A stretch of DNA of 64,000 bases from Crotophaga sulcirostris. Its lineage: Eukaryota; Chordata; Aves; Cuculiformes; Crotophagidae. Location of the stretch: NCBI GenBank assembly GCA_013397455.1, contig VYZB01000274.1, positions 1,042,614 to 1,106,613 of the forward strand. The letters are read 5' to 3'. The first letter of the stretch is position 1; every line of letters begins with the position of its first letter. Shown in pieces: positions 1 through 13,581 of the stretch. The notes beneath the pieces were generated by a model. That model ran no database searches, was not told the origin of the DNA, and saw only the letters and a program-made list of their open reading frames with translations. Position numbers and translations under genes: made by a program.

Positions 1-3000
1 TTTGTATTTCCAGATAAGGAAATAACAAACCAAATAATTGTAGATAAAAACAGGGTACATAGAACAGTGTTGCATAAAAACTTTTCTAGCTAGAAGACAT
101 GAGTTATAATGTCTCTCTTTATGTCTGGAGTAAGTGGTCATTCTCAAAACACCATTTATGCCTTGTGCTGGGTGGACTTAGCTAGAGTTTCTGGTTTCAT
201 CTTTAACCCAAGAATAAAAATTAGTGCCCCCATGAAACCAAAACTATCATGTTCCAATGAAATGGAGACTGAGAGCACAGCTACACAGTCTTTTCACGGG
301 TAGTATAATTTTGTACCATTACATGCACCTTTTCCAAATCTGATACTTTATGCTGAATGCAGATCTCTGCCCTGGTAATTGAAGCACAGATTCAGTGTTG
401 AACTACTTCAGTCAAGTTCTGCCAATGACAGACCACTGGGTTGATTGCTTAAAATAGATTTTTTTTATTTTAGCTGCTCTCAGAAATAAATATACTCTGA
501 AACAGTGTCTAATCCATTGAGCTACCTTATCTTGCATTCTAGCAATGTACAGAAAAGCTCACGGTATCATGGAAAAAAATCTGTCCCTGGTAGACTCCAA
601 ACAAAAAGAAAGGATGAGCTTGTTATTTAACTGTCACTTCCTATGTATGTTAGATAAATTCAATTTTGTGACACTATAATCAAGAGTAAATTGTTTTATA
701 TCTGTGCATACTTGAGAGTCTGAGGATCAGTTTTCACATCTATTGAAATATACCAGGGTCCAACCAGCCATATTAGTAAAGGAGACCCAGGCATCAGAGG
801 AGAACTAATAACGAGAAAAAAAAGAGAGACTGTTCCTCAGCTGCTGTTAATCAGCATGGCTCTGCCAGCACCAACAGAACCCAGTCAATTTCTGGAAACT
901 GAGTCTAAGGAATACATAATTTTAATATTGCCTTATTCGATTTAGAAGGAAATCTACTGTACTGTTAAGTTCAGGCTGAAAAAAAAAAAGAGAATGTAAA
1001 CAGAAGTGTAATAGGTTTGTGTTTATTTCAAGAAGAAAATGAATCCTAGTGCTGATGAGATGTCTCCTTGACTCTAACCACATTTGACCATTAGCTACCT
1101 GTACAATGATGAAATAAGTCCTTATGTTTGTTTTGAACCTGCTGTGTGTCGATTTTACCTGACTTTTTGTGTTTGTGGGAGGTTTTCTTGTTATAGTGCA
1201 CAATCATTCCCTTTCCCCTTCTCTATGATCCCTTATCTCATATCCCATCTCAGCTAATCCTCCTCCAGGCAGAAGAGATTAATCCACTGTTTTATTGAAC
1301 AGAAATCATTACCTGACATTCTTTAGTAACATTTTTCATAATTGTTCTATTTTTTCTGTACCTTTTCTGAGAGGGATGACTAGAACTTGACACTATTCAA
1401 CATGTGATTGTACAGTAGGAACCAACAACACTCTTCTGTTTATTCTCATTTTTCCCCCCCACTCGTTCATTGAGATCTTTATTTTCACAGAATTTTGCAT
1501 TTTCCCACTCCACTTAAACTCATCATATTTGTGGCAGCAAGGAGGGACAGTCCTGCACATTTCACCAACCTGGGTCTGAAGTCACCAGTACAATGATAAA
1601 AATGCGGCTGAGATTCTACCTGTGAAGCTGGGGTTACATTGCTATGAAGAACAGGGAATAACTTCCCAACTTGTCCCTTCAAAGGTGAACACATTCCAAT
1701 CCAGAAAGAAAAACTTCAGCTGTGCCCACTGATTGGGCTGGTACAGCTGATTATAGTGAACTTTCAAAAATAATATTTCCGAGTAGCATCTGAGATATTC
1801 AAACAAAGACACAATCCATTTGCCACTGAGAATGCTGAGCTTTGAGACTGTCAGTAAGTTCCTTTTCCTAACACAGTGAACAATACTGTTATTTGAAAGA
1901 TCAGAATATTTCAGCAGCCAGAAAACTCAATATCTGATTATAAACATGGGACAGCTAGAGACAACCAGGTGAACCTTCTAGGAGTAATGACCTACTGGCC
2001 TAAAATTAAGCCAATACAGAAGGGGAACTTTAGTTCACCTCTGTTGAAAAACAGGCAGGGAGGTAATGAAAGAGCCTCAGGCTATATCATCTGCCCACTT
2101 AAATTGGTATAGGCAGCTAGAAGTTCACATTTGTACCAGGGAGGTTTTGTTATTTAACAGTTACTCACAGATCCCAATTAAGAAAGATGAATTTGTTTAT
2201 GGATGTCCTAAACTTCATTGCAATGTTCTTTGGGAAATACTGCAGTACAGAATTATTTTTTCCTTATTAAAAGAGAACTTTATGAAGTACTTTTTTAACT
2301 GCATGCCATGGATCCCAAGGCTTTAAGCAGTTTATGTATTTAACTTTTACCTTTCAATGTTCGTCCATTTTTGGAGCACAAGACTCTTCTTGTAAGGGAG
2401 AACTCGTGCCTCAACTTCCTAATCCTTTATTTCCATTCCCATATTACCGCTCTTCCCTTTCAGCACAGAAATCTCCAAAGAGGGATAAGAAAGGGCTGAA
2501 GCAAGCTACAGGGAAGAGGAGGAGACAAGTCCACAGAGAAGGAATACCAGATCATGGCAATTTCTCCAGTGCAGCTTGCTTTAGGGAAAACTGTTATCAT
2601 AGTCCATTCTACTCAGGGGACCTACCAGCAAACAAGAACTTGGTCCCTGTGGAGCTGGTATCTTTCTGAAGCAGTCACCCTAACAGCCTGTTGCACAAGG
2701 TATTACATGTGGCTGGTTTCCAGGGAATGCACAGGGATCATTATTTGTACTAACAGGATTTTCACAAGAAAGTTACAGAAGCTTCCTTCTCACTCCAGTT
2801 CCTCGTTCGCCTCTTTTGGCAACTTACCACTTGTCTCTAGGGCACAGTTCTAGTCCAAATTAAATCAACACAGAGTCATTTCAGTGAAGAGAAGATACTG
2901 AAACGTACAGTTCAATTGACTTCAGGTCTGATTCATAAGCAAAAGCACAAACTGCCTCTCCAAAATCTTCATATGTGGAAAGTGGCACCACAACCATAGA

Positions 3001-6000
3001 AAGGGGACAACAATTTCCTCCAGCAAATTAATCTGCAGCCAGTGCAGACAGGAAGTCTATTCTATTTGAAAGACGTTTTATTGACTGGAGTCCTTACTTT
3101 TCAAGACAATTTCCAAGTGCATGTGATCTGCCAAGTCATATTTCTTCAAAGCTTATCCCTAATTTTGAGTAGTAGCAACTACCTGCAACCTCTTAAGGTG
3201 AGTAGCACTCTCACTTCTCCTCCCATATCTGATTCTTGTTTCAAGAAACAGTGAGCCAGAGCTCTGAAGCAGCCCTTCTAGACCTTCCCACACAACAAGC
3301 TCCTCAAAAAACTTTGCAAGACACTGAGAAGAGCACACAACAGGAAGGTTGGTTTTTGTTTTGAGGAAAGAAAAGGAAAATCAAATATAGAAAACAGAAT
3401 AGAAAAAAAACAAGTTTAGATATAACCATTCTCTCAGCATCGAGTTCTTGTAGCTGAATTCTTTCCCATGTATCAGTTTAAAAGACTAAGCAATTTTGTA
3501 AGTCATACGTAATCCTGGTCAGTTCCCTCTAGCATCTAGCCTCAATCTCTATGTCTTCCTCTCAGTAAAGTTCCTGTCATCTTCAGAAAATTTACACTGT
3601 AAGCAGTCTCAAGCCTTCCACCAAAAAATGACACCAGCCCTAGAAAAAGAACTGTAACATACGCCTCCAAGCACAACCATGCTGCCCAGTCTATCAATAC
3701 ACCTTCAATGAAATTTAGCAGCTTGAACAAAAGAGTGAGACTGCTGGTTGAACCTCTCCAAGACAGACACTTTCATACTGCAGCATTTCTGGGAAGCTCC
3801 ATGTTTGTCTGCAGTCGCAATATTGATTATTTGCAGTAAAAATTTCTCAATTAGTGCGAGATTATCTTATCTGAAGAACTACTCAGTCCGTTCTTTTTTT
3901 AGTCTTTTTTGCTCTAGGGAGTAAAAATTGACTGTATATTACACAAGTGTTTTTGTTGGCAGACGTAGTGGGATGATTTGGGGAAAAGAATGACAGGAAG
4001 ATGGGGGAGGAAAGTTGCAAACTCCTAACTTCTAGAGGTCTTTTCTCAGGAAAAAAACTAAGGATGTAGGGAAAAATTAAACTACCTCTCCAAAATTTTC
4101 TTAGGTGGAAAGCTACTTACTATTTAATTGTTAAACCATTGAATGAAAGTAGTTTTATTGTCTCAGTGCAGCAACATCAACTCAAACATATTTCCATCAT
4201 TTTTATATTCATAGCACGAGTACAACTATACTCAGCGTCTAACTACTGTCTGCTTGGAAGATAAAAATGAAAGGTGAACTTTGGATAAACTACTCCTCCA
4301 CCAAAATTAGTTTCTACATTAGTATTGCATTTCTATCAGCACTGCATTAATTTCTACAGGTTTAAAGAGAACTTTCTTCAAGACCAGCTACATCTTTCTT
4401 CTCTGAAATATTTGTCTTTCCTATCAGCAATCTGTAAGGAATACATGCTGCTGGTACCAAGCCTTCTATCATTATACCAGAGGCTTCTTTGACAAGAAAT
4501 GCAGTCCCAGCGAAGATCATTTGGTAAATATATATATTTTTACAGTGGCAGCAATATAGAACCAGTATAGATTGAAGCAGGAGTTAGTCTAGTGGAAAAG
4601 ATTCCAGTACACAAAAAATAATATGGTATATTTACACTTCATTATAAAAAAAGAAATTCAAATATTTTAGTGCTGTTGAAATAAGAGGACCTCCCTCGCT
4701 ATCTGATAGGAGCAAAGGAACAATGTCTCTACTTTCAGAGAACAGAAAAAGGATGTAAGGACCTGCATGCCTTATTTAAACTAGAAAAGCTTACACTTTT
4801 GTAGCAGTTTTAAGTTCACCAGTGAGTGTAAAGAATGAGATTGATAAACCAAAGATATTCCAACACTTCAGTGTTGAATGTGAAGTGCTAATGAAGGACT
4901 AATAGATATTATGGGCATAACTGGGATATTAATACATGTTATGATTTCTCTACTGTCTGTAAAAGGAATTCAAAGCAGTGATAAGACAGTTACAAGCAGT
5001 CTGCTAGTCTTTTGAGTTTTATGAATAAAACATTATTTATGAAGTCTCATATTGGTTTCTTATTAAAGTACTTTAAGAAGTTTGACTTTAATTCAAAGGT
5101 TTAACCAGAAAGACATGCAAAGACATGCAAAAATCCAATATCTTTGGCTGGGAATTGAACCTATGTGTTTTATAAGTCTTCTAGGCAGTTTTGAAAATTT
5201 CAGCGGATACACCTGGGACTAGTAAAAGATAGGTAATTTTTAATTTCAATGAGAAAAAAGATCCTTTTAAATCAGCTATCCAAAAAAATCGTTTGATGTT
5301 GCTAAACTGCACACAGCTGAGCATTAAGAAGGAGTTGCTTAATGCAATCAATTACTGGCTTTCTAATCCCACATGCTTCAGGTGGTTAAATTATGTTTCT
5401 TTGGAGATATAAATTGGCAGGTTTATCTTTTAAAAAATAATAACATTGCATAACTGCTGAACTTAGTCTAAATGAATAATACTGTAAGAAATTAATCTTC
5501 AGTAATTGAAAGTCCTTAACTGGCTGGTGTTGTAGTATTTTATTTATCAGTCCTTATGGCAAACATGAGATCTTTTGTAAATGTTTATTAAACTATCTCT
5601 TTGCCTTTGTCTCCACAGTTAAATGTAGCAATGTTTTCCTCTCCACTTTAACCTTATGTATAAGAAAAAACTTTGTCTAGTTACAAAGTATTTGTCCCAC
5701 ACATATTCTTCTTTTCTGTTATCCATGCTGTATAGAAAGTAACTCATCAAAATTATAGAGATTACATTATATTTATTTTTTCACCCTCTTGTTTATCACA
5801 TATACATGTATCTCTGAAAGACTTTTTTGTGAGAATCCAAGAATGGTGAGCCTTATAAATGGTTTATGACACTAAAGGAGCTACTATGAATATTTATTTA
5901 CCTGGAAACCAAATGTATACATAATTTGCCAAAACCATATAATGCCAGTATGTTTTAATGAGTCTGGGTCATACATCGACCGTATACGCCGGTGTCTGAT

Positions 6001-7549
6001 ATTGAGAGCCCAACTCATACCTTTAAAGGAAGCAAACTAATTGTATTCTTTTAGAAATAAAAACCTTGTCGTTTTCTTGCTAATGTCCTTAGTTATTGAT
6101 TCCTGACATGCTTTCCCTAATTCCTCTTTTTCACAGTGGCAATGCATGTGTTTCCCATCTTTAGATTTCTTTGTGAAAATATTTCTTCTATGGTATATTA
6201 TGGTCGAAGTAATGAAACCTAAATAAATTTTAAGAATTCAGATTTCTGCAGGTTGGAAATAAGAAATCTTTTTCTTTTCCTGTGTGTGTAAGAGAGAGAG
6301 ATACTCATTTCTGAGGCAGTAAATTCAATTTTCTCCCTTCTCATATGTCAGCCACACTGACTACGATTCTGAGTGGCCAGTTCAGAACAAACTCACTGCA
6401 GATGATAAACCTACACAGGAGTCACTAAACTTGCAATTTACTGCAGAAAAAAAGACCTGTGGATCCTTTACTGATAAACAAAATGTAAAATATCTTTTTT
6501 CTGAGACTTTGGTGTTTGCCGACCAGCCCTTCTTCAAACTCAGTGAGACAGAAATTGCAGTTCTGTAGTGCTGTTTTGTAACATACTTTAAAATACTTAG
6601 GATAAAGAATGCATGAAACCCCTCTAATAATGTTGTGTGTTTGGCTGTTTTGGGGTTCAATACAAGATAACAGTGGCATAATTGCAACATGATTCCCCCC
6701 ACAATGTTCTGATTGCCTTTGCTTGAAAAGATGATGTAGAGTCAGCTCCTTTGATTTCAGGATAGTTGAAGTCAATTTCCAGAAGATTAGGGCATGTATA
6801 ACACATTATTTTAAAACTCTGGAGTTTCATATAAATAGTAACTTGGGAACTGACATAAATGACATAGCCACGTGGATGTGACATTTGAGACAGATACATA
6901 AATGCACACCTTTAGGCTGAAGATGTTTCTATGAAACCTATTAGGAAAACAAGGACAATTTTTTTGTGAAAAGATGACATAGGAGCATGCTGTTCGTTGT
7001 CAGTCATGATAAGCTTATCTACTGAAGATTCATATTTGGTACATGCTGAATCTCCCCAATGTAGACCTAAGATTATTGACTGCGAATTGCAGTAGTAGAC
7101 TGATTTCTTGAGTATGTGATATTCATGTAGCATATTGCTTGTGTGCCTGTATTACACACTGAACAGGAACAGAAAATAAATGGAAAATTTCTGGGGACAA
7201 GAGGAGGTGAATGTGAGAGAAACAACAGCGGAGTCCTAGCTTGTGTCTCTGTTATGCTTACAGATAACATGTATTTTAAATTAATGAGCTAGACTGAGCC
7301 AAGGTGGGAAATATGGAGCTCAACTCAAGATGTATGTTTGGAAAACTCAATAGTGATATCTTACTTTTCCAAAATAAGGATACTAGGATTTATGCAAAGA
7401 CAGACATTCAGAACTAAGAAGATAAAACAATTGTTTGCAGACAGGTAAGTTTAAACAAAGTTTTCATGACTTACTCATCAGCACTCAAGCATGATGTATT
7501 TTCAGCATCAGCAGATGTTTGAGTAGCTAATAATAGCCAGCTAGCAAAC
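1..7549. other. Unique AT-rich non-coding DNA
   Basis: No gene or recognisable transposon is seen here. Open frames are all under about 120 codons, occur on both strands and overlap one another, as expected by chance in AT-rich DNA. Small structures are an exact 10-bp tandem duplication at 5111-5130 and an isolated CpG cluster at 5976-5991. There is also a short GT/GA-rich run near 6283-6301. Repeats too old to recognise by eye may be present. Confidence 0.6.
5111..5130. repeat. Exact 10-bp tandem duplication
   Basis: The decamer agacatgcaa occurs twice in direct succession (5111-5120 and 5121-5130). It looks like a small slippage or duplication event, with no function implied. Confidence 0.9.
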
Positions 7550-7745
7550 TGATGTTCACAAACAAACTCTACAACTGGCAGAGAGTTGTAAAGCAGGTGT
7601 GTTTATGGCGACGTCGGGCACAGGCTGGATAATTCCAAAAGCCCAGTGCACCGATTATTTAACAAGCTTGGTATTTAAAGAGTACATCTATACATATTCA
7701 TTACATTATTCAAAAGGGGACAAGTTATTACAATTAGTCAGGGGA
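7550..7745 (-). mobile_element. ERV LTR fragment, minus strand (same family as 13582-14122)
   Basis: Read on the minus strand, this segment matches the 3' part of the LTR at 13582-14122. The shared block runs through the motif gcttttggaattatcc, then tgtgcccga(c/t)gtcg, (a)ataaacacacctgcttta and ttgtagagttt. Further upstream both copies share a segment around aatgaatatg(c/t)at. The plus-strand start at 7550 reads tgatgttcac, so the LTR would end in ...tca on the minus strand. The fragment fades out near 7745, so most of U3 is absent or too diverged to see. In this copy the polyadenylation signal has decayed from aataaa to cataaa. The family name is not known to me. The match between the two copies is seen directly; its retroviral nature is inferred from the TG...CA type ends and the poly(A) signal in the sister copy. 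Confidence 0.72.
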
Positions 7746-7881
7746 AATCATTGATGTGAGCAGTCTTTCTCAACTTTGTTATTTTCATTTCTTAACTCTT
7801 CTTATCTTGTCCGATTTACTCCATGTCCACCCCATCTCCCTGGGCTATGGGTTTAGCGTCAGCCTCCCCCTCCCTCCTTCC

Positions 7882-7950
7882 AGTCGTTGTCACCTTATGC
7901 ATTCCTCTGTCTTCCTCCTTTCTGTCGTTATCTTCCTATGCATTCCTCTG
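7882..7950. repeat. Imperfect 41-bp-period tandem duplication
   Basis: Two pyrimidine-rich units align at 7882-7909 and 7923-7950. Both share the core gtcgtt(g/a)tc followed by tatgcattcctctg. The intervening bases are also CT-rich. It appears to be a diverged two-copy tandem repeat. Confidence 0.8.
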
Positions 7951-8531
7951 CTATTCTTAAATGTAACATTCTACTATATCAAAACTAGAAACAGAAGAGT
8001 GACAGTAAATACTAATGATATTTATGGGAGAAGTTTCCATCGTGCAGTTCTACATTTGTCTTGTTGGCCACTGTTGCAAGATAATGCTCAGATGTCTTTT
8101 TGCTCAGACAACCTTCCTCAGTCATAAATTAAAGGTTACCATACTGTATTTCTGCTTGTTCTCTTACATATCTTGCTATGATTTGGAACTTTTTACTGCT
8201 TTTTTCCTCTCACATAATAGTAACATAAGCTCATGGAGAACAGAAAGCTTGAGAAGTATCTGTAAACAGCAGATAGCAGTCTTTTTGTAAAACAGCAAGA
8301 GGAATTTGACAGCTGAATTTCCTGCTAAGAGCACCTGAGGTGCTACGATTTCAGTCATGGTGAGATAAGGGTATTGACTGCAGGAGAGGAAAAGGTAAAA
8401 TGTGGAGCCACTATCCAAAGATCTGTTAAGACAGTTTGATTTACTTCCTAGAAAAGCAGGCTTTTATTTTCCTTCCTTTGTCAATGTGGCACTATCAATA
8501 TTGTAGGCAGCATCACGAGTGATGGATTTAT

Positions 8532-8583
8532 AAACAAATAAAAAGAATGAAAACTTGCAAACAAACAAAAAGAATGAAAAACT
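8532..8583. repeat. 27-bp-period A-rich tandem duplication
   Basis: Copies at 8532-8555 and 8559-8583 share aaacaaa(t/c)aaaaagaatg followed by an A run and ct, separated by three bases. They differ by one substitution and one inserted A, so the event looks fairly recent. Confidence 0.85.
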
Positions 8584-11500
8584 ACACTGCTGTAGCTCAG
8601 GCTGTCAGATCATACCTCTGTGACTGCAGTCACATGAATGGAGTTGTAACAGTGTTACCTAGGTGTTGCATAAACAATTGTCTTCCTTTGGCTAGCAGTT
8701 TGGACAGGCTATTTTTCTCACAATTTCCATGTTTTTATAATTTTCCTTTAACTCCCACTTGTAGCGAGAGCAGGCTTCTTAAGACAGACATGAGACTCTT
8801 GTTTTCTAGACTCAGGCTGTTCTCTAGGTGTTATGCATCAGAAGACAAAGTTTATATTTACCCTCTTTATGTACTACCACACTCCGCATTATTAGTTTGT
8901 GTGGATAAATAAATCTCAATGCATCACTATGGGAAGGTTAATAATATAGTCACCTGTTATCCAAGGAACTTGAAAATAACTTCTAGAGCTGAAGAAGTAA
9001 AAAACAGAATAAAACTAGCTCCAAATCTTTATTTCCTGTTTTGACAATTACACTCACAGTATTATTGATCACAGCTAGTAACTAAAAGATTCATCACTGC
9101 ACTTGGAAGACTGCTGTCTCAATAAAGCTTACCTTGAAAACGAAATCCACTAGCTTTCAGTCCTCTACAAAACAAAGATAAAACATATGTATGAAGTGAG
9201 GATGCATTGGGTCAGAACACATGTAGATCTATACTCACTATCAGTCAGCTGTCAGCGGTTGACCTTTACTAAGAGTAGCATCAAAAGAACAAACATGGAA
9301 TGATCTTTCCTCCAGCAAAATCACCCTGCCTCTGACAGGGAAAGGATTTCTAAATTAGAAGTTACATCTGAACTGTTGCACCCAATAATCCATGATGCAA
9401 CTGCCTTCTGTGAATTTGTTTAAACTTTTTCTGAACTTATGGGTCTTATTTTATCCCCAATATCCTGTAGCAAAACATTCTACTCTTAAATGTTGAGGTA
9501 TATGAAAAGGCATTCAATGTATTCCTTTAATACCATGCAGTAGTATTAGCTTAAGAAAACTGCAGTCTGTACAGACCTTGTTAAATACAGCACACATGCT
9601 AAAATGTCCTCATATGGAATTACCTAGTGGTATAGTCAGTTTTATACTTCTCTGTGAACTTTTTTTCAGAATATCTCCAGCAATGAAGGAAACTCTTAGT
9701 CACAGGTTAAACACAAAGCTTCTCCAACAGTATTTATACTGAAAACTGTACATTTAATTAATATCAAACTCTACTCTACTCTTCTTATGTGTTATAACTC
9801 CGGTTATTGTGCCACGAATTCATTTTAATATTTATTTTCACTTCCACGAACTGCACCATGCAAATCACAATGATATATTCCATTCAAAGAAGCAAGAAAA
9901 TTCCTCTATGTTTTTGAAAAAAAATACTGCATCTTGCAGATGTTGTATTTTAGGTCTGCATTTTCATTAGAACATTTCTTTAAAAAAATAATCGTTAAAA
10001 AGTTATGCAAGGAATCAATATTAAAAATCATGCTTTTATTATTGATACTCCGTAAGAATGGTTTTATCTCTGTTAATGCAACCTTTCATGCATGTTGTAG
10101 TAAATATTTCCAAAAATAGTTTTTGACCATTAACACCACAACCGTTGACATTATGACATTTTGTTAATACTATATTTTTGTCACGGGAATATTTTTTTTA
10201 TTTTGAGAGGGTTTTTGTGGTGTCTCATGAAGCTTGACAATGGAAGTTCATAGATGCATTGTAAGTTATAAACTCCTTGAAGAACAGAAAAGTCTGTGTG
10301 TTGTACCTGCATTTATAACTGGCCAGGAAAAACAAGCTACAACAAAATATAACAAAGATCTCATCAGTTGACTTAAAGATCAAAAAGCAGTATCTCTGTC
10401 AACTCATACTTCTCACCTAGGCATGAAATCGCACAGATCACAGCCAAAGTGTATAAGGGCACTTCTGTTCAACATTGGACCTTACCAGTGTGCTTGTGCC
10501 AAAACAATTTTGTATATTTTGGATTTCAGGCCTTACCCTGAACAAAGAGAGAGCCTGAAACATTTAGTCTACGTGTGCTTCCAGATTAGCTCTTGGTGTA
10601 ATAAAAGTTAGCTGCTGATTAAAACCCTGTCCCGGGTGCCACAGTTCCTATCTCTGCCCTGTATTAGGCTGAGAAATCTAGCTAGGAACTTTTATGGATA
10701 GAAGTATGTTGATTTATTATTACATAGCATAGTTGCCATAACACTTTTATTTGCCTGTGCCTTCCCAGTGGTAATACTTTCAAAGGACAATTACAAACCA
10801 CATTCAAAGGAATTAAAGGAAATAATATCACTCAGCCACCTACTTAAAAAGCACTGTAAATGGAAAAGTCTAGTTTTGAGGGAAATGGTTACTGTCATGC
10901 CCTGTGACTGTAGCTGATGTATCAGGTCCCATTCTTAAAAATTAGAGATTAGGTTTCCAAAAGCATCTTAGGTTTTTCACCTAAACTCCACAGGTGCATT
11001 CAGGGCAAAAGCAAATAAGATGTAGAGAAGTAAGACTCAACAAAAGTATGTCTATTTATTTCTGGTTTATCTGAACCCATACTGTAATAATAGGAAACAA
11101 AAGCATACAACAAATTTTTATAGAAAGCGGACATTGTTTATGAAATATACTGGTCTCATTACACAGATGCTCTGAATCAGTCCTCTACTTGACAATCTAA
11201 TCCAAATTCACAATGAGCAGTTCCTGTGGAAGTTGCATTCTAACCCAGAAAATTCAGAAGATTTTACACAGACTGAGAATTATCACAGATTAAAGAAATA
11301 TCTCCATCCTGCAGTCTTGCAACCCACTTCAACAGTTCTCTAACAGAGTGCCTTCCTTCCTTTATTGTCCTGCTCCTTGCCGTTGATTCCTCAGTCCTCA
11401 GATAAGGCTTGTCTTTACTTTGTCCTTCCAGATCTCTGGTTTCCCTAATAGAAAGCAACGATTACTCTTTCCATAGTCAATTATGCTTAGACTGTAGAGG

Positions 11501-12495
11501 TTATATAATTTAGTAAGTAAGTGAAATTGGAATCTCTAGATCACTGACTTCTTGTGCATGAAAAGTCACAGAATTATGAGGGATGAGAGCTGCACTGATT
11601 AACCAACAAATGCTCTAAGCCAGATGAAAAGAGTAAAGAGGACTGGTATGTATTAATAAATAGGTAAAAGACTTCAAAGTTAAATGGCAGTCTGTTAAAA
11701 TATTCTAAATCAGCTACATTAGAGAATAATGAATATTTCTTTCCCCTTTCTTAATTAAAGAAATCCATTGGACCATAAAATCTGGATTCTTCTTGAGTAG
11801 GGTGTGTCTTTGGAAACAATTTCTTTCCAGTATTTTGCTTAGATAAAGAACAAGGTCATGACATAAGGGGTTCATATTAATTACGAGAAACTGGACATGT
11901 AAAAATGAGTACAGTGTGTAATGGGTGTGTTCTGGTTATGTGGTGTGGTAAAACAAAATACTGAAAGATGAAAAGAGATATTTAATAGTAATTGAAAATG
12001 TACTCATACAGACCTCTTGGGATGAGAAAAATTTTTCTGTAAATAATGTGTCAAATTAAAAATATTCCTTAAGAACAGACTGATGAGTAATTTTTAGTTG
12101 CTTAATGCTTGCATGAAAATTGTGTCAAGCCTATAAAATGCAAATCTGATTGCTATGTGTTGACAGTTACTGTTTTTAAACTGGACATTGAGTTTTCCCC
12201 GTAATTAAATTGCCTGAATAAATATTTTTCACTGGTTTTGTATCACTGAATCACACTTTTTTTGCCAAAAACATACTGAAAGTGAAAACTGAAAAAAAAA
12301 GTTAGCTATTAGTGAAATTCTCAGAGTCATGGAATGAAAGCTCTTTCAGTCTTCAAATGTAATTTATGACATGTTTTCTGTCTTTAATATCTACCCTGCA
12401 CACTACACTAGATGTTCTCTAGTGGTTGATTGATCCCAGTCAATCGTGTAAAACAATTGGATTACTGTCTACTTTGCAGAAGAACCATTAAAAAT

Positions 12496-12512
12496 TTTGT
12501 TGTTGTTGTTTT
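12496..12512. repeat. Short (TTG)n microsatellite
   Basis: Four to five TTG units sit in a T-rich context. Low complexity only. Confidence 0.8.
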
Positions 12513-13581
12513 CATTTTGCCTAAGGAAAAAGGGAGCATGTCTAATGTAGCATAAAGACTATATCAGCATAGTGGGAATTTTTAAATGAGCTTAAACGGT
12601 CAAAATGAGTTTATATGGAAATTGTTTATGATAAAAGCTAGCAATCTCTTCAGAGGTCTGTAATTTGACACAATCACATTATTACCTGCACCTCAATTTT
12701 GTATGTTGCTCTCTCTCATCCTAGATTTCTTTTTCCTATTGTCAGTCCTCCCATTCAAAAGCATGTTGTTTACTTTTTTAGTTCTGCCTGAGGGTTTTGC
12801 TGCCTGGGGATACTTTAACATTTAATGATGAGTAAAGAGTCTGTAATGATTTGAGTTTAAATTATGACCTAGTTTACCGTTCATTCCAATTTCTTTCACT
12901 TCAAACATGTTCAATTAGAAATTATAATTCATGATTGCCACCAATATGAAGCTACACTGAAAGCCCTGGCTAATAAAGGTAATTACAATCACTTGGTAGC
13001 TGACTCCAGTGAAATGAGGAGCATCCATATTAGCTGATATTACCCTTCTCCCTCATTCACTGAAGTAACGTAACAGAGCATGTCAGAAAATGGGTTAACT
13101 TCATTGAAAGACAAATGACCCCAGTACAAAAATAACAGTATCCCTTGACTTATCAAGCTTTGAAAAAAACATGCTTATAGCCATAGAATTTTTTTTTAAT
13201 TTAAGATATTAAGTCGAAAGTATTTTTTGTCATTTCTGTTTAGTTTTAAAAATATTTTGAAATCAATGGTTGATCAGAGTTTAATCCAGGTATCTTCTGC
13301 CATAGAGGGTGGAAAGTTTACGTTGGCAGTGCTTTATAAGGCAAGAGAGAAGAGTTTGAAGTTAACTCCTTCAAAAGGTATACAGGAGAGTGACTGCATT
13401 TATATTGATGTCTTCTGGGGAGTTTTATCTAGACGCATTTAGGAGGGAGGAGTATACTCAGAAATTTCCGAGAGAGGTACAATTTCTGCATTTGTTGTAA
13501 ATCTTTGTGATGTGGGATTTCAGCAAAATATGTATGTGACTTTTGTATTGCCTTTGTTAAGTAAGCCATAAGCCTTGCCTT

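Larger units (their letters stand above)
7746..13581. other. Unique AT-rich non-coding DNA with small duplications
   Basis: No gene or clear transposon is visible. The stretch holds a 41-bp-period duplication at 7882-7950, a 27-bp-period A-rich duplication at 8532-8583 and a short TTG run near 12496-12512. A segment rich in homeodomain-type ATTA sites lies at about 12900-13090. The longest frames (121-123 codons at 7756-8127 and 8547-8912) have no recognisable domain; the first partly overlaps the 41-bp duplication. These are judged non-coding. Confidence 0.55.

Noticed and set aside
5135..5165. tRNA-like B box on the minus strand (ggttcaattcccag)
   Set aside because: The T-arm stem does not pair properly and no A box, anticodon arm or acceptor stem can be drawn around it.
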